DNA from: Alphaproteobacteria bacterium
Lineage (GTDB): Bacteria; Pseudomonadota; Alphaproteobacteria; Acetobacterales; Acetobacteraceae
Reading direction: 5' to 3'
NCBI GenBank assembly: GCA_016869715.1
Contig: VGDM01000010.1
Location: 40,177 to 104,176 of the forward strand
DNA length: 64,000 nt
This document shows, piece by piece, positions 51,829 to 61,057 of the stretch. The notes beneath the pieces are model-generated. The model saw only the letters and a program-made list of their open reading frames with translations, was not told the origin of the DNA and did no database searches. The first letter of the stretch is position 1. Every line of letters starts with the position of its first letter. A program made the position numbers and the translations under genes.

Positions 51829-53706
51829 ATGACGGGCGCGGATTTGACCTTTGATGTTGCGGTGGTGGGCGGCGGCCATGCCGGCTGTGAGGCCGCGGCG
51901 GCCGCGGCGCGCTGTGGTGCGCGCACGCTGCTGCTGACCCATAAGATAGAAACCATTGGCGAAATGTCCTGCAACCCAGCCATTGGTGGAGTGGGTAAGG
52001 GGCATTTGGTCCGCGAAATTGACGCGCTTGATGGCATTATGGCTCGCGCGGCGGATGCGGCGGCCATTCACGTCAAGACTCTCAATCTATCGAAGGGTCC
52101 GGCGGTACGCGGGCCGCGTGCCCAAGCGGATCGGCGGCTCTATCGGGAGGCAGTGCAGGCGCTGCTGCGGGCTCAGCCGGGGCTTACAATCATGGCTGGC
52201 GGCGCTGAGGGGTTGGAACTTGACCAAGCGGGCTGCCTTGTCGCCATCATTACGGGTGATGGCCAGCGTATCCGTTGCGGGGCGGCCATCATCACGACAG
52301 GCACCTTCCTTCGTGGTGAAATCCATATTGGCGAAAAGCGTTTTCCAGCGGGCCGGATAGGCGATGCGCCAGCGATTGGCCTCGCCTTGGCTTTCGAGCG
52401 CTTGGGCTTGCCACTCGCGCGGCTCAAGACCGGTACACCGCCCAGGCTGGATGGCCGCACGATTGATTGGGCAGCGCTGGAAGCGCAACCGGGGGATGAC
52501 CCGCCGGAGCCACTTTCGTGGTTGACCGAGCGGATCACCAATCGCCAGGTGACTTGCGGCATCGCGGCAACGACGCCCGAAACCCACGCCATCATCCGGG
52601 ACAATCTTCAGTCAAGCGCGGTCTATGGCGGGCGGATTCAGGGGGTGGGGCCGCGCTACTGCCCTTCCATAGAAGATAAGGTGGTGCGCTTTGCCGAACG
52701 CGAGCGGCACCAGGTTTTCCTGGAACCTGAAGGGCTTGATGACCCGACAGTCTATCCAAACGGGATTTCCACCAGCCTTTCGGAAGTCGTGCAGGAACGG
52801 GTGGTGGCCTCCATCCCTGGGCTCACCCGCGCCCGTATTCTGCGCCCGGGCTATGCGATTGAGTATGATCACATCGACCCTCGTGCGCTGACCCTTGTGT
52901 TGGAATTGCGCCAGGTTCCGCGCTTGTTCCTGGCCGGGCAGATTAATGGCACCACGGGGTATGAGGAAGCCGGCGCCCAGGGGCTGATGGCCGGGATCAA
53001 TGCTGCCCGCCGTGCTTCGGGTGCTGTGCCCGAAGCAGTTTTTACCCGCAGTGAGGCGTATATCGGTGTGCTGGTGGATGATTTGACCCTTCAGGGTGTG
53101 TCCGAACCTTATCGCATGCTCACGGCGCGGGCCGAGCATCGCCTATCACTCCGGGCGGATAATGCAGGGCTCAGGCTTACAGAGCGCGGGATTGGATGGG
53201 GATGTGTTGGTGCTGACCGGGCTGGGCGCCATCGCGCCTTTGCCAAGGCCGTTACTGATGCCCTGACACGCGCCGCCGCCGATGGTGCGACGCCTGCCGC
53301 GCTTAGCAGTTTTGGCATTACCGTCAATGATGATGGCCGGCGGCGGTCAGTGCTTGAAGTGCTGGCTTTGCCGGGTGTGGCGATGGAAAGGGTTGAAGCA
53401 GCCTTTCCCTGGATGCGGGACGTTGCCCCCGCCATACGCACGCAGCTGGAAGCCGAAGCACTCTACGCGCCTTATTTGCGCCGGCAGGAAGTCGAGCGGC
53501 GCCTTCTGGAACGCGAGGAAAAGGCCGCTATCGCCGCAACGCTTGATTTCGATTCGGTGGATGGATTGTCGGCGGAAATGCGCCAGCGCCTGAAAGCCGC
53601 GCGCCCCGCTACTCTAGGCGCCGCCAGCCGGATTCAGGGGGTCACTCCAGCCGCCCTGGCGGCGCTTGCGGTGCACCTGCGGCGCGACGCTCAACGTTTC
53701 ACGTGA
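51829..53706 (+). CDS. mnmG: tRNA modification FAD enzyme MnmG (GidA)
   Basis: A 625-aa FAD protein: nucleotide-binding VVGGGHAGCEAAAAAAR, then SCNPAIGGVGKGHLVREIDAL, GTFLRGEIHIG, NGISTSLSEVVQ and AGQINGTTGYEEAGAQG, all GidA signatures. It works with MnmE on tRNA U34. Its TGA stop (53704-53706) lies inside the second parS site and overlaps the GTG of rsmG, coupling translation of the two. Confidence 0.95.
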   Translation: MTGADLTFDVAVVGGGHAGCEAAAAAARCGARTLLLTHKIETIGEMSCNPAIGGVGKGHLVREIDALDGIMARAADAAAIHVKTLNLSKGPAVRGPRAQADRRLYREAVQALLRAQPGLTIMAGGAEGLELDQAGCLVAIITGDGQRIRCGAAIITTGTFLRGEIHIGEKRFPAGRIGDAPAIGLALAFERLGLPLARLKTGTPPRLDGRTIDWAALEAQPGDDPPEPLSWLTERITNRQVTCGIAATTPETHAIIRDNLQSSAVYGGRIQGVGPRYCPSIEDKVVRFAERERHQVFLEPEGLDDPTVYPNGISTSLSEVVQERVVASIPGLTRARILRPGYAIEYDHIDPRALTLVLELRQVPRLFLAGQINGTTGYEEAGAQGLMAGINAARRASGAVPEAVFTRSEAYIGVLVDDLTLQGVSEPYRMLTARAEHRLSLRADNAGLRLTERGIGWGCVGADRAGRHRAFAKAVTDALTRAAADGATPAALSSFGITVNDDGRRRSVLEVLALPGVAMERVEAAFPWMRDVAPAIRTQLEAEALYAPYLRRQEVERRLLEREEKAAIAATLDFDSVDGLSAEMRQRLKAARPATLGAASRIQGVTPAALAALAVHLRRDAQRFT

Positions 53707-53710
53707 AACA
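53695..53710. other. parS centromere site 2, at the mnmG-rsmG junction
   Basis: CGTTTCACGTGAAACA differs from the consensus only at the first base. It contains the mnmG TGA stop and the rsmG GTG start, so the centromere sequence doubles as coding sequence for both genes. Confidence 0.9.
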
Positions 53711-54290
53711 CGCGCCGGAAACCTCTGAAAGGCTTGCAGCCTATCGCAGTCTGCTGTTGCGCTGGAATGTCCGGATCAATTTGATTTCCGGGGGAACCGC
53801 GGCCGGAATAGATCAGCGACACATTGCCGATTGCGCGCAGTTAGGGCCGCTGCTGCCGAGGCAAGGCCCGGCCGCCGATATTGGTTCGGGGGCCGGCTTG
53901 CCGGGCATGGTGCTCGCGATCTTGCAGCCGGATCGCGAGTTCCATTTGGTGGAGTCAGACAAGCGCAAAGCAGCGTTTCTTGTTGAAGCAAGCGCCCAAT
54001 TGAAGCTGCCCATGGTCCGTGTGCATGCCTGCCGCGCGGAGAACGCCAAGCTGCCGCCCCTTTCTGTGGTCACTGCGCGCGCTTTGGCGCCCTTGGCCTC
54101 CCTGCTGCCCTATGCCGTCAAGTTTCTGGCGCCGGACGGCGTCGCGTTATTCCCCAAAGGAAAGACCGCCGAGAAAGAGTTGACGGAAGCCGCCCAGGAC
54201 TGGCACTTCAACCCCGAGCACTTTCCGAGTGCCACTAACCCCGGAGCAACCATCCTGCGCCTGAGCAATATTCAACGTGTCCAGCCCTAG
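53703..54290 (+). CDS. rsmG: 16S rRNA m7G527 methyltransferase
   Basis: A 195-aa class I methyltransferase. The SAM-binding DIGSGAGLPGMVLAIL, then FHLVESDKRKAAFL, and VTARALAPLASLL match RsmG/GidB. It methylates N7 of G527 in 16S rRNA; loss gives low-level streptomycin resistance in many bacteria. It starts with a GTG provided by parS2, without a clear ribosome binding site, consistent with coupling to mnmG. Its end overlaps parA by 14 bp. Confidence 0.94.
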   Translation: MKHAPETSERLAAYRSLLLRWNVRINLISGGTAAGIDQRHIADCAQLGPLLPRQGPAADIGSGAGLPGMVLAILQPDREFHLVESDKRKAAFLVEASAQLKLPMVRVHACRAENAKLPPLSVVTARALAPLASLLPYAVKFLAPDGVALFPKGKTAEKELTEAAQDWHFNPEHFPSATNPGATILRLSNIQRVQP

Positions 54291-55089
54291 CCCCGCCAAG
54301 CCGAAGATCATCGCCATCGCCAATCAAAAGGGCGGAGTCGGTAAGACGACGATGGCGATCAATCTTGCCACAGCGCTGGCCACCACGCGCAAGGTTCTCC
54401 TGATTGACCTGGACCCGCAGGGCAATGCCTCCACTGGTCTTGGGCTGTTGCGTCAGGAACGGGGCCAGGGCAGCTATGCTTTGCTGGTCGGTGCGGCGCC
54501 CTTGGCCGAACTTGTGAAGCCGTCGCGTATTCCGCAGCTGCACCTGCTGCCGGCCGATGCCGATTTGGCCGGCGCTGAGATTGAATTAATTGATGTCGGA
54601 GCCCGCGAAAGGCGCCTACTGAATGCTTTGGAAGCCGCCGGCGAGACGCTGGCCGACACGGACCTGATCATCATCGATTGCCCGCCATCGCTTGGCCTGA
54701 TTACGCTGAATGCTCTGGTCGCGGCGGATGAGGTTTTGGTGCCGTTGCAATGCGAATTCTTCGCGCTTGAGGGGGTTTCCCAAATGACACGCACAATTGA
54801 ACGTGTCAGCAAAAGCTTGAACTCGAATCTCAAACTTGGTGGCATCATCCTGACAATGTTCGACAAGCGCAACAATCTATCGGAACTTGTTGCCGCCGAT
54901 GTGCGCGAATTTTTTGGCGACAGGGTCTTCGATACGGTCATACCTCGTAATATTCGCATTTCAGAGGCGCCATCCCATGGCTTGCCGGTACTAGTCTATG
55001 ACCACCGCTCCGCCGGAGCGGAAGCCTATGTGGTGCTCGCGCAGGAATGGATCCGCCGCGAAAAGCAACCAAGGGAAACGGCGCAATGA
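54277..55089 (+). CDS. parA: Chromosome partitioning ATPase ParA
   Basis: A 270-aa Walker-type ParA. The deviant P-loop is ANQKGGVGKTTMAINLA, then LLIDLDPQGNASTGLG and IIIDCPPSLGLITLNAL. The short N-terminus lacks an HTH domain, as in chromosomal ParA/Soj. It forms ATP-dependent dimers on DNA that move ParB-parS complexes after replication. GTG start overlapping the rsmG tail; coupled to parB by ATGA. Confidence 0.95.
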   Translation: MSSPSPAKPKIIAIANQKGGVGKTTMAINLATALATTRKVLLIDLDPQGNASTGLGLLRQERGQGSYALLVGAAPLAELVKPSRIPQLHLLPADADLAGAEIELIDVGARERRLLNALEAAGETLADTDLIIIDCPPSLGLITLNALVAADEVLVPLQCEFFALEGVSQMTRTIERVSKSLNSNLKLGGIILTMFDKRNNLSELVAADVREFFGDRVFDTVIPRNIRISEAPSHGLPVLVYDHRSAGAEAYVVLAQEWIRREKQPRETAQ

Positions 55090-55943
55090 AAAAGCCCGCA
55101 AGGCTCGGCATGGGTCTTTCGGCCCTGATGGGTGATACACAGTTTGCCGCAAGCGCCCCCCAAGCCGGCCCACCGCGCAGCTTGCCGATCGCCTCGATCG
55201 AACCCGGCCCATTTCAGCCGCGCATGGAACCTGATCGGCAGGGCCTGCAGGAACTCGCGGCCTCCATTACCGAACATGGCATCTTGCAGCCCCTGCTCGT
55301 GCGCCCGAAGCCAGGCACCGCGGGGCGCTATCAGATCATTGGTGGAGAGCGTCGGTGGCGCGCGGCGCAAATCGCGAAGTTGCATGACGTGCCAGTCGTC
55401 ATACGCGAGTTTGACGACCGCATGGCAATGGCCGCCGGGCTGGTCGAAAACTTGCAGCGCGAGGACCTGAACGCGATTGAGGAAGCGGAAGGCTTTGCCC
55501 GGCTGATTGACCAATTCGGCCTCAATCAGGAAAGCCTGGCGCGCGCAGTTGGCAAATCGCGCAGCCACATTGCCAATACGCTCCGCCTGCTCAACCTTCC
55601 GCCTGCCATTCGCGAGCATTTGCGCGCCGGGCGTCTCAGCGCCGGCCATGCCCGCGCCCTGCTGGGTGCGGAAGAGCCAGAAAAGCTCGCGACGCAAATC
55701 CTCACGCGCGGCCTCTCCGTTCGTCAGGCGGAAGCCATGGCCGCAGCGCAGCCAAAGAACCCAGAGTCTCGGCGGAGCAACGCCAAGGATAGCGATACAT
55801 TGGCCCTTGAACGCCAGTTGCTGGAACGCCTTGGCCTGCACGTGGCCATCAAGCATTTCGGCAAGGGCGGACAGGTCACCATCAGCTATAATGATCTTGA
55901 CCAGCTTGATGGCCTGATCCGCCTTTTGATGCCCGAGGCATGA
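55086..55943 (+). CDS. parB: Chromosome partitioning protein ParB
   Basis: A 285-aa ParB. The N-terminal MKKPARLGMGLSALMGD is the ParA-contact peptide. The CTPase/ParB domain has IEPGPFQPR and GGERRWRAAQIA, the helix-turn-helix NQESLARAVGKSRSHIANTLRLL binds parS, and a C-terminal dimerisation domain ends in YNDLDQLDGLIRLL. It loads as a CTP-dependent clamp at the two parS sites found here. It starts at 55086 by ATGA overlap with parA; a frame extending to 55047 is not used. Confidence 0.95.
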   Translation: MKKPARLGMGLSALMGDTQFAASAPQAGPPRSLPIASIEPGPFQPRMEPDRQGLQELAASITEHGILQPLLVRPKPGTAGRYQIIGGERRWRAAQIAKLHDVPVVIREFDDRMAMAAGLVENLQREDLNAIEEAEGFARLIDQFGLNQESLARAVGKSRSHIANTLRLLNLPPAIREHLRAGRLSAGHARALLGAEEPEKLATQILTRGLSVRQAEAMAAAQPKNPESRRSNAKDSDTLALERQLLERLGLHVAIKHFGKGGQVTISYNDLDQLDGLIRLLMPEA

Positions 55944-55970
55944 CGCAGCCCTTTTGGGCGGGAGGCCACC

Positions 55971-56441
55971 TTGTCCAAGCCAAATGATCTGGATGCGACC
56001 GATCGTGCCATCCTTCGCCTGCTTCAGGCCGATGCCTCACTCTCGCTGGGCGACATCGCGAAGGAGGTCGGGCTGACGCAAACCCCATGCTGGAAGCGCA
56101 TCCGCCGCATGGAGGAGAGCGGCATCATTACCGGGCGCGTTACCCTGGTGAACGCCGAAAAGCTTGGCCTCGGCATTTCGGTTTTCGTCGCCATCGAAAC
56201 CGGCGATCATTCCGCCACCTGGATCGAAAGTTTTGCTCAAATCGTTGCTGACCTGCCGGAAATTGTCGAATGTTGGCGACTTGGCGGTGATGTGGATTAT
56301 CTGCTCCGCGTCGTTGTCTCAGACATGACGGCCTATGATGTGTTTTACCGCAAGCTGACCGCCCGCGTTTCCAGCCTGCGCAAGGTGACATCCCGCTTTG
56401 CCATGGAATGCGTGAAATCCACCACCACGCTGCCACTCTGA
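55971..56441 (+). CDS. Lrp/AsnC-family regulator
   Basis: A 156-aa feast/famine regulator: HTH DATDRAILRLLQADASLSL and EVGLTQTPCWKRIRRMEESG, then the RAM ligand-binding domain (VFVAIETGDHS, EIVECWRLGGDVDYLLRVVV). It starts with TTG five bases after GGGAGG. Ligand and target are unknown. The two dehydratase genes that follow 78 bp later on the same strand are candidate targets by proximity only. Confidence 0.88.
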   Translation: MSKPNDLDATDRAILRLLQADASLSLGDIAKEVGLTQTPCWKRIRRMEESGIITGRVTLVNAEKLGLGISVFVAIETGDHSATWIESFAQIVADLPEIVECWRLGGDVDYLLRVVVSDMTAYDVFYRKLTARVSSLRKVTSRFAMECVKSTTTLPL

Positions 56442-56519
56442 TGTCACCTGCCTGATTGACCCGGATGGGGCCGCGCCCTAGCCTTCCCATCATTATCAAA
56501 AGAGGGAGGATATGTCGGC

Positions 56520-56804
56520 ATGACCGTGCATTTCTGTGTGCATGACGAGGGCGATTCCGTCGGCGTCGTGGTTGTCGAGGGGATCAAATCCGGCCAGGCG
56601 CTGAATGGCTGGATCATGGATCAGGACAAAATGATCACCTTCAACGCCAAGTCGGATATCCCGATCGGGCATAAGCTCGCCATTCGCGCCATCCCTGCTG
56701 GTGACACCATCATCAAATACGGCATTGATATCGGCAAGGCGGTGAAGGACATCTCCGCCGGCGAGCACCTGCATGTCCATAATGTCAAGACAAAGCGGTG
56801 GTAA
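56520..56804 (+). CDS. UxaA-type hydrolase, small (SAF-domain) subunit
   Basis: A 94-aa SAF-domain protein: [20 protein letters not shown], then [22 protein letters not shown] and [14 protein letters not shown]. This is the N-terminal domain of altronate/galactarate dehydratase and of the alpha subunit of (2R)-sulfolactate sulfo-lyase, here as a separate gene. GGGAGGA sits nine bases upstream of the ATG. It overlaps the frame of the large-subunit gene. Confidence 0.82.
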   Translation: MTVHFCVHDEGDSVGVVVVEGIKSGQALNGWIMDQDKMITFNAKSDIPIGHKLAIRAIPAGDTIIKYGIDIGKAVKDISAGEHLHVHNVKTKRW

Positions 56805-56809
56805 GCGCC

Positions 56810-57985
56810 ATGGGCATCAATCTGAAAAACGCTGCCTTCGAAGGCTGGCGCCGCGAAAATGGCCGCATGGGTGTGCGGAACCACGTCATCATCCTGCCGG
56901 TTGACGATCTTTCCAACACAGCTTGCGAAGCGGTGGCGAACAACATCAAGGGTGCGCTCGCAATTCCGCACGCCTATGGCCGCCTGCAATTCGGTGCCGA
57001 TCTTGATTTGCATTTCCGCACGCTGATCGGCACCGGCACCAACCCGAATGTCGCCGGCGTTGTGGTGATTGGCATTGAACCAGGTTGGACCGGGCGCATT
57101 GTCGAAGGCATCGCCAAATCCGGCAAGCCGGTGGAAGGCTTCGCCATTGAACAGAATGGCGATATCAACGCCATCGCCAAAGCGTCCCGCGCGGCCTATC
57201 GCATGGTGAAGCACGCATCGCGCTTGAAGAAATCCGCTGCCTCGATCCAGGAGCTTTGGGTTTCCACCAAATGTGGTGAAAGTGATACCACATCGGGGCT
57301 CGCTTCCTGCCCGACAGTCGGCAATTCCTTCGACAAGCTCTGGGAAAACGGCAATACACTGGTATTCGGCGAAACCACCGAACTCACGGGCGGTGAGCAT
57401 CTGGTGGCGGCGCGTTGCCGCACACCGGCAATCCGCGCGCAATTCCAGGCGATGTTTGATCGCTACCAGCGCGTGGTGGAAGCGAATAAGACCAATGATC
57501 TTTCCGAAAGCCAGCCCACCAAGGGCAACATCGAAGGCGGTCTCACCACCATCGAGGAAAAGGCGCTCGGCAATATCCAAAAGATCGGGAAGAAATGCCT
57601 GGTGGATGGCGTTTTGGACAAGGCCGAGGCGCCGACGCATTCCGGCCTTTGGTTCATGGATTCAAGCTCCGCCGCGGCCGAGATGGTGACCCTTTGCGCC
57701 GCTTCGGGCTTTGCCGTGCATACCTTCCCGACCGGGCAGGGGAATGTCATCGGCAATCCAATCCTGCCGGTGATCAAACTCACCGCCAATCCCCGTACCC
57801 AGCGCACCATGTCTGAACATATTGATGTGGATGTGACCGGGCTCTTGCAGCGGCAGATGAATGTGGATGATGCCGGTGAGGCGTTGCTTGATTGCATCAT
57901 CCGCACGGCGGACGGCGAATTGACCGCGGCTGAATTGCTCGGCCACCGCGAATTCAGCCTGACGCGGCTTTACGAGAGCGCGTAA
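56810..57985 (+). CDS. UxaA-type hydrolase, large subunit
   Basis: A 391-aa protein with the galactarate dehydratase/altronate hydrolase catalytic domain: [57 protein letters not shown] and [19 protein letters not shown], and metal-site cysteines. With the small subunit it forms a two-subunit UxaA-family hydro-lyase or sulfo-lyase. A GTG at 56798 is an alternative start. No other sugar-acid gene is adjacent, so the substrate is open: altronate, galactarate or sulfolactate-like. Confidence 0.83.
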   Translation: MGINLKNAAFEGWRRENGRMGVRNHVIILPVDDLSNTACEAVANNIKGALAIPHAYGRLQFGADLDLHFRTLIGTGTNPNVAGVVVIGIEPGWTGRIVEGIAKSGKPVEGFAIEQNGDINAIAKASRAAYRMVKHASRLKKSAASIQELWVSTKCGESDTTSGLASCPTVGNSFDKLWENGNTLVFGETTELTGGEHLVAARCRTPAIRAQFQAMFDRYQRVVEANKTNDLSESQPTKGNIEGGLTTIEEKALGNIQKIGKKCLVDGVLDKAEAPTHSGLWFMDSSSAAAEMVTLCAASGFAVHTFPTGQGNVIGNPILPVIKLTANPRTQRTMSEHIDVDVTGLLQRQMNVDDAGEALLDCIIRTADGELTAAELLGHREFSLTRLYESA

Positions 57986-58030
57986 CAAGATTGGGCGGCG
58001 CGTGGGTTTCCGGCGCGCCGCCCAACACAT

Positions 58031-58673
58031 TTACTGCCGCTTCGCCAGCGCCAAGCCGGCCCCCAAGGCCATCATTGACGCGCCAGAGATTTCGCGCAGC
58101 CGGCGAATAGGGCAGGTGGCGTCGCCGCACCTTCGCGGATTCGGCTGGCGCCAATCGCCACAACAATATCCGTCAGCGTATTCAACACGACAGAAATCGA
58201 GCCCAACAGAATGAAGAGCAGCGCCACGGCGCCGGCGCTGGGATCGAGAAATTGCGGAATAAAGGCCAGGAAGAAGGCAGCGGTTTTCGGTCTCAGCGCC
58301 TCCACCACCACACGTTAGCGGAAGGCGCGCGCCGCACCCATCGCTGGGGCAGGGTCGGTGCCGGCCAAAGCTTGCACTGCATTGCGCCGTGCGGCGATGA
58401 TGGGGCGCAGGCCAAGCCATACCAGATAGGCTGCGCCAAGCCATTTCAGCGCGGTGAACAGCTCCGCACTCGCCAGCACAATGGCGGGAACACCAAGCGC
58501 CCCGGCCAGCACATGCACCAGGCCGCCGAGGGCGGTGCCAAAGCTGGAGGCAATACCCTCAGCCCGCCCTCCTGCCAGGCTGCGCGCGGCGAGATAAAAA
58601 ATCCCCGGGTCGGGCGTCACCGCCATCAGCAAAACGCGGCGGGATACAGAGCGAATTGACTGATATCTGGCAT
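58031..58673 (-). pseudogene. LysE/RhtB-type exporter, broken
   Basis: Pieces of one LysE/RhtB amino-acid exporter in different frames on the minus strand. MPDISQFALYPAAF starts at 58673, then a frame change leads to LLMAVTPDPGIFYLAARSLAGG. That frame stops at TAA 58315-58317 where a Gln codon is expected, resumes as VVVEALRPKTAAFFLAFIPQFLDP, and a last frame change near 58105 gives REISGASMMALGAGLALAKRQ to the stop at 58031. Three lesions mean no full-length protein can be made without recoding or sequence error. Confidence 0.8.
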
Positions 58674-58718
58674 GGCGCTTTCCTACGCCATGCCAAGCAT
58701 ATTGCCGAGCGCTAAACC

Positions 58719-59302
58719 TCACCCCTCCCCCGGATCAATCCAGCCGATATTCCCATCGGCACGGCGATAGACAACATTCAGCCCCCCGCCCTTCTTGTTG
58801 CGGAACATCAGCGCTTGGGCCTGGGCTAGATCGAGCCGCATCACCGCCTCACCCACGCTTAGTTCTTCAACATAGCTAGGGTTTCTGCAATGATGGCGCC
58901 ATCGTCGCCATTCTCAGGCGCTTCCTCATCTGCCGGGGCTTCGATCACATAACGGCGGCCGCGCAGCGCTTCTTCCGCCGGGGCTTCGCGTTCGCCGGCG
59001 AAGGATCGCGCGTGCTCATTCACGCGTCGGCGATAGCGGCGCAGCCGCTTGGCCAGATGCTGAGCGGCCACTTCGAACGCGCGATGCGCATCGGCGCCCT
59101 CACCTTTGGCGCGCATCATCAGCCCGCGCCCGGCTTTCAGGTTGATGCCGCAACTGAATTGGCTTCGATTCTTGTGGAAGGTGACATTGGCTTCAAGCGC
59201 GTGATCAAAATACTTGCCCGTAATCGCGGCCAACCCGTCGCTCACATGGGTCTTCAGCGCTTCACCGGTTTCAACCTGTTTGCCGGCAACCGTAATATGC
59301 AT
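58719..59302 (-). pseudogene. hpf: Ribosome hibernation promoting factor with a frameshift
   Basis: A long-form HPF (N-terminal ribosome-binding plus C-terminal dimerisation domain). Residues 1 to about 141 are in one frame (MHITVAGKQVETGEALKTHV, AFEVAAQHLAKRLRRYRRR), which stops at 58859. One inserted base near 58874 would restore LAYVEELSVGEAVMRLDLA and then ALMFRNKKGGGLNVVYRR to a stop at 58719. The C-terminal domain is well conserved, so this looks like a recent single-base deletion or a sequencing error. The truncated protein could still bind ribosomes but not form 100S dimers. Gene order rpoN-hpf is conserved. Confidence 0.8.
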
Positions 59303-59397
59303 GGGGCTATGCCCTCCCTTTTGCAAAGCGGAGGGGCCGCCCCTTAGCGACCGGGCGCGCGACCCTTCCTTCCTGCCGGGTCGCCCTTGTGTCCGGA

Positions 59398-60873
59398 TCA
59401 GGCCGAGGCGGCCTTCTCCCGTTTGCGCTGCACGGATGATGGAATGCGCAGTGCGTCCCGGTATTTGGCCACAGTTCGCCGGGCAATGTCCACGCCTTCC
59501 TCACGCAACCGGGCCACAATCGTATCATCAGACAGGATGTCATCCGGGCTTTCGGCATCCACCATGGCCTTAATGCGGTAACGCACGGCTTCGGCGCTAT
59601 GTGCCTCCCCACCGCGCGTGCCGGAAATGGCGGTGGTGAAGAAATACTTAAGCTCAAAAGTGCCGCGCGGGGTGGCGATGGCCTTGTTCGATGTCACACG
59701 CGATACGGTGCTTTCATGCAGTGAAACCTCATCTGCGACATCGCGCAGGATCAGCGGGCGGAGATGCCCAACACCATGCCGGAAAAAACCATCCTGACGG
59801 CGCACAATCTCGGCGGCCACTTTCAGAATGGTATTGGCGCGTTGTTCGAGCGATTTCACCAACCATGACGCGGTTTGGAAACGCTCCGCGATCCAGCTCT
59901 TGTCATACTTGCCGCGTGCGCTGACATTGGCCGAGGCAAAGAAACCCCTATTCACTAAAACGCGCGGCAGTGTTTCGAAATTAAGCTCGATAATCCAATC
60001 ATCATTGGGTCCGCGGCGCATCAGCACATCCGGCACAAGTGTGGGAGCCGGCGGCGCATCAAAGGAAGCACCTGGTTTTGGGTCCAGCCGCCGTAGTTCC
60101 GCGACCATTTCCACCATGTCTTCAGCATCCACGCCACAAATCTGCTGCAAGCCCTTCAAATCGCGCTTGGCGAGTAATTCCAGATTGGCGAGCAGCGCCG
60201 CCATGGCCGGGTCAAAGCGATTGCGATCCTGCAATTGCACCCCAAGGCATTCAGCAAGATCATGGCAAAACATGCCCACGGGATCGAAACGCGCCATGGC
60301 AAGGCGTACGCGTTCCACCAGCGCTTCCTCACAACCCAGCGCGTCGGCAATGACTTGTGCGCGCGTATGCAAGCGCCCGGCCTGATCCACCAGCGCTAGA
60401 AGATTGCTGGCGATTAGCCGTTCCTGAAGTTGCGTGAAATTCAGCCTGATCTGTTCGGCTAGATGATCGCGCAAGGATCGTTCCGGCGCTTCCATGGCGT
60501 CTATGCCGGAAAGACCATCCTCAAAATCGCTACGCCCGCCTCGGCCAATCGGCGGCAGGCCATTGTCATAAACATTGTCCCATTCGGCATCGAGCGGCGC
60601 GGCGTTTTCCAAAGGCAGCGCATCGGAAGCAGCAGCGCTGGCAGCATCGGTGGGCTCAGGCGTTGCGGGCAAGGGATCAGTGCTGCGCCCGGCATCCGGC
60701 CCGGTGATGGGGCGTTCATCGCGTTCCAAAAGCGGGTTGCGTTCCAGCTCTTCCTCGACAAAGGCCGAGACTTCAAGATTGGAGGATTGCAGCAGCTTGA
60801 TCGCCTGGCGCAGCTGCGGCGTCATCACCAGCTGCTGCGACTGCCTCAGATCAAGACGCGGGCCGAGCGCCAT
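59398..60873 (-). CDS. rpoN: RNA polymerase sigma-54 factor
   Basis: A 491-aa sigma-54. Region I is LDLRQSQQLVMTPQLRQAIKLLQ in parts; an acidic region II follows around 40-110. The core-binding domain is next, then HTH DVADEVSLHESTVSRVTSNK, and the RpoN box ARRTVAKYRDAL near the C-terminus. It directs activator-dependent transcription at -24/-12 promoters. It begins 180 bp after lptB and is followed by hpf, the usual alphaproteobacterial order. Confidence 0.95.
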   Translation of the reverse strand: MALGPRLDLRQSQQLVMTPQLRQAIKLLQSSNLEVSAFVEEELERNPLLERDERPITGPDAGRSTDPLPATPEPTDAASAAASDALPLENAAPLDAEWDNVYDNGLPPIGRGGRSDFEDGLSGIDAMEAPERSLRDHLAEQIRLNFTQLQERLIASNLLALVDQAGRLHTRAQVIADALGCEEALVERVRLAMARFDPVGMFCHDLAECLGVQLQDRNRFDPAMAALLANLELLAKRDLKGLQQICGVDAEDMVEMVAELRRLDPKPGASFDAPPAPTLVPDVLMRRGPNDDWIIELNFETLPRVLVNRGFFASANVSARGKYDKSWIAERFQTASWLVKSLEQRANTILKVAAEIVRRQDGFFRHGVGHLRPLILRDVADEVSLHESTVSRVTSNKAIATPRGTFELKYFFTTAISGTRGGEAHSAEAVRYRIKAMVDAESPDDILSDDTIVARLREEGVDIARRTVAKYRDALRIPSSVQRKREKAASA

Positions 60874-60998
60874 CAGCCTTGCTCAATTTCAGCGGCACGG
60901 GGAAAAGTGGGGAACATGTGGAGCCAGTTTCACACTATTGGTCCAATCGCTGCCGTCGGTTCCCGACAGCGGCGTGAATCGGACCACCAAATATACGG

Positions 60999-61057
60999 CT
61001 AGTGGTGCGGGGGGGCTTTTGGGGCAGGGGATAGGTCAGCATGAATCGCACCACTAG
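60999..61057. repeat. 11-bp inverted repeat across the lptB stop
   Basis: CTAGTGGTGCG (60999-61009) is repeated in reverse as CGCACCACTAG (61047-61057), 37 bp apart. The right arm contains the lptB TAG. The 180-bp lptB-rpoN gap holds no gene; a second, imperfect hairpin with a GTCGG-TTC-CCGAC core lies near 60950-60970, close to the rpoN start. Confidence 0.7.
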
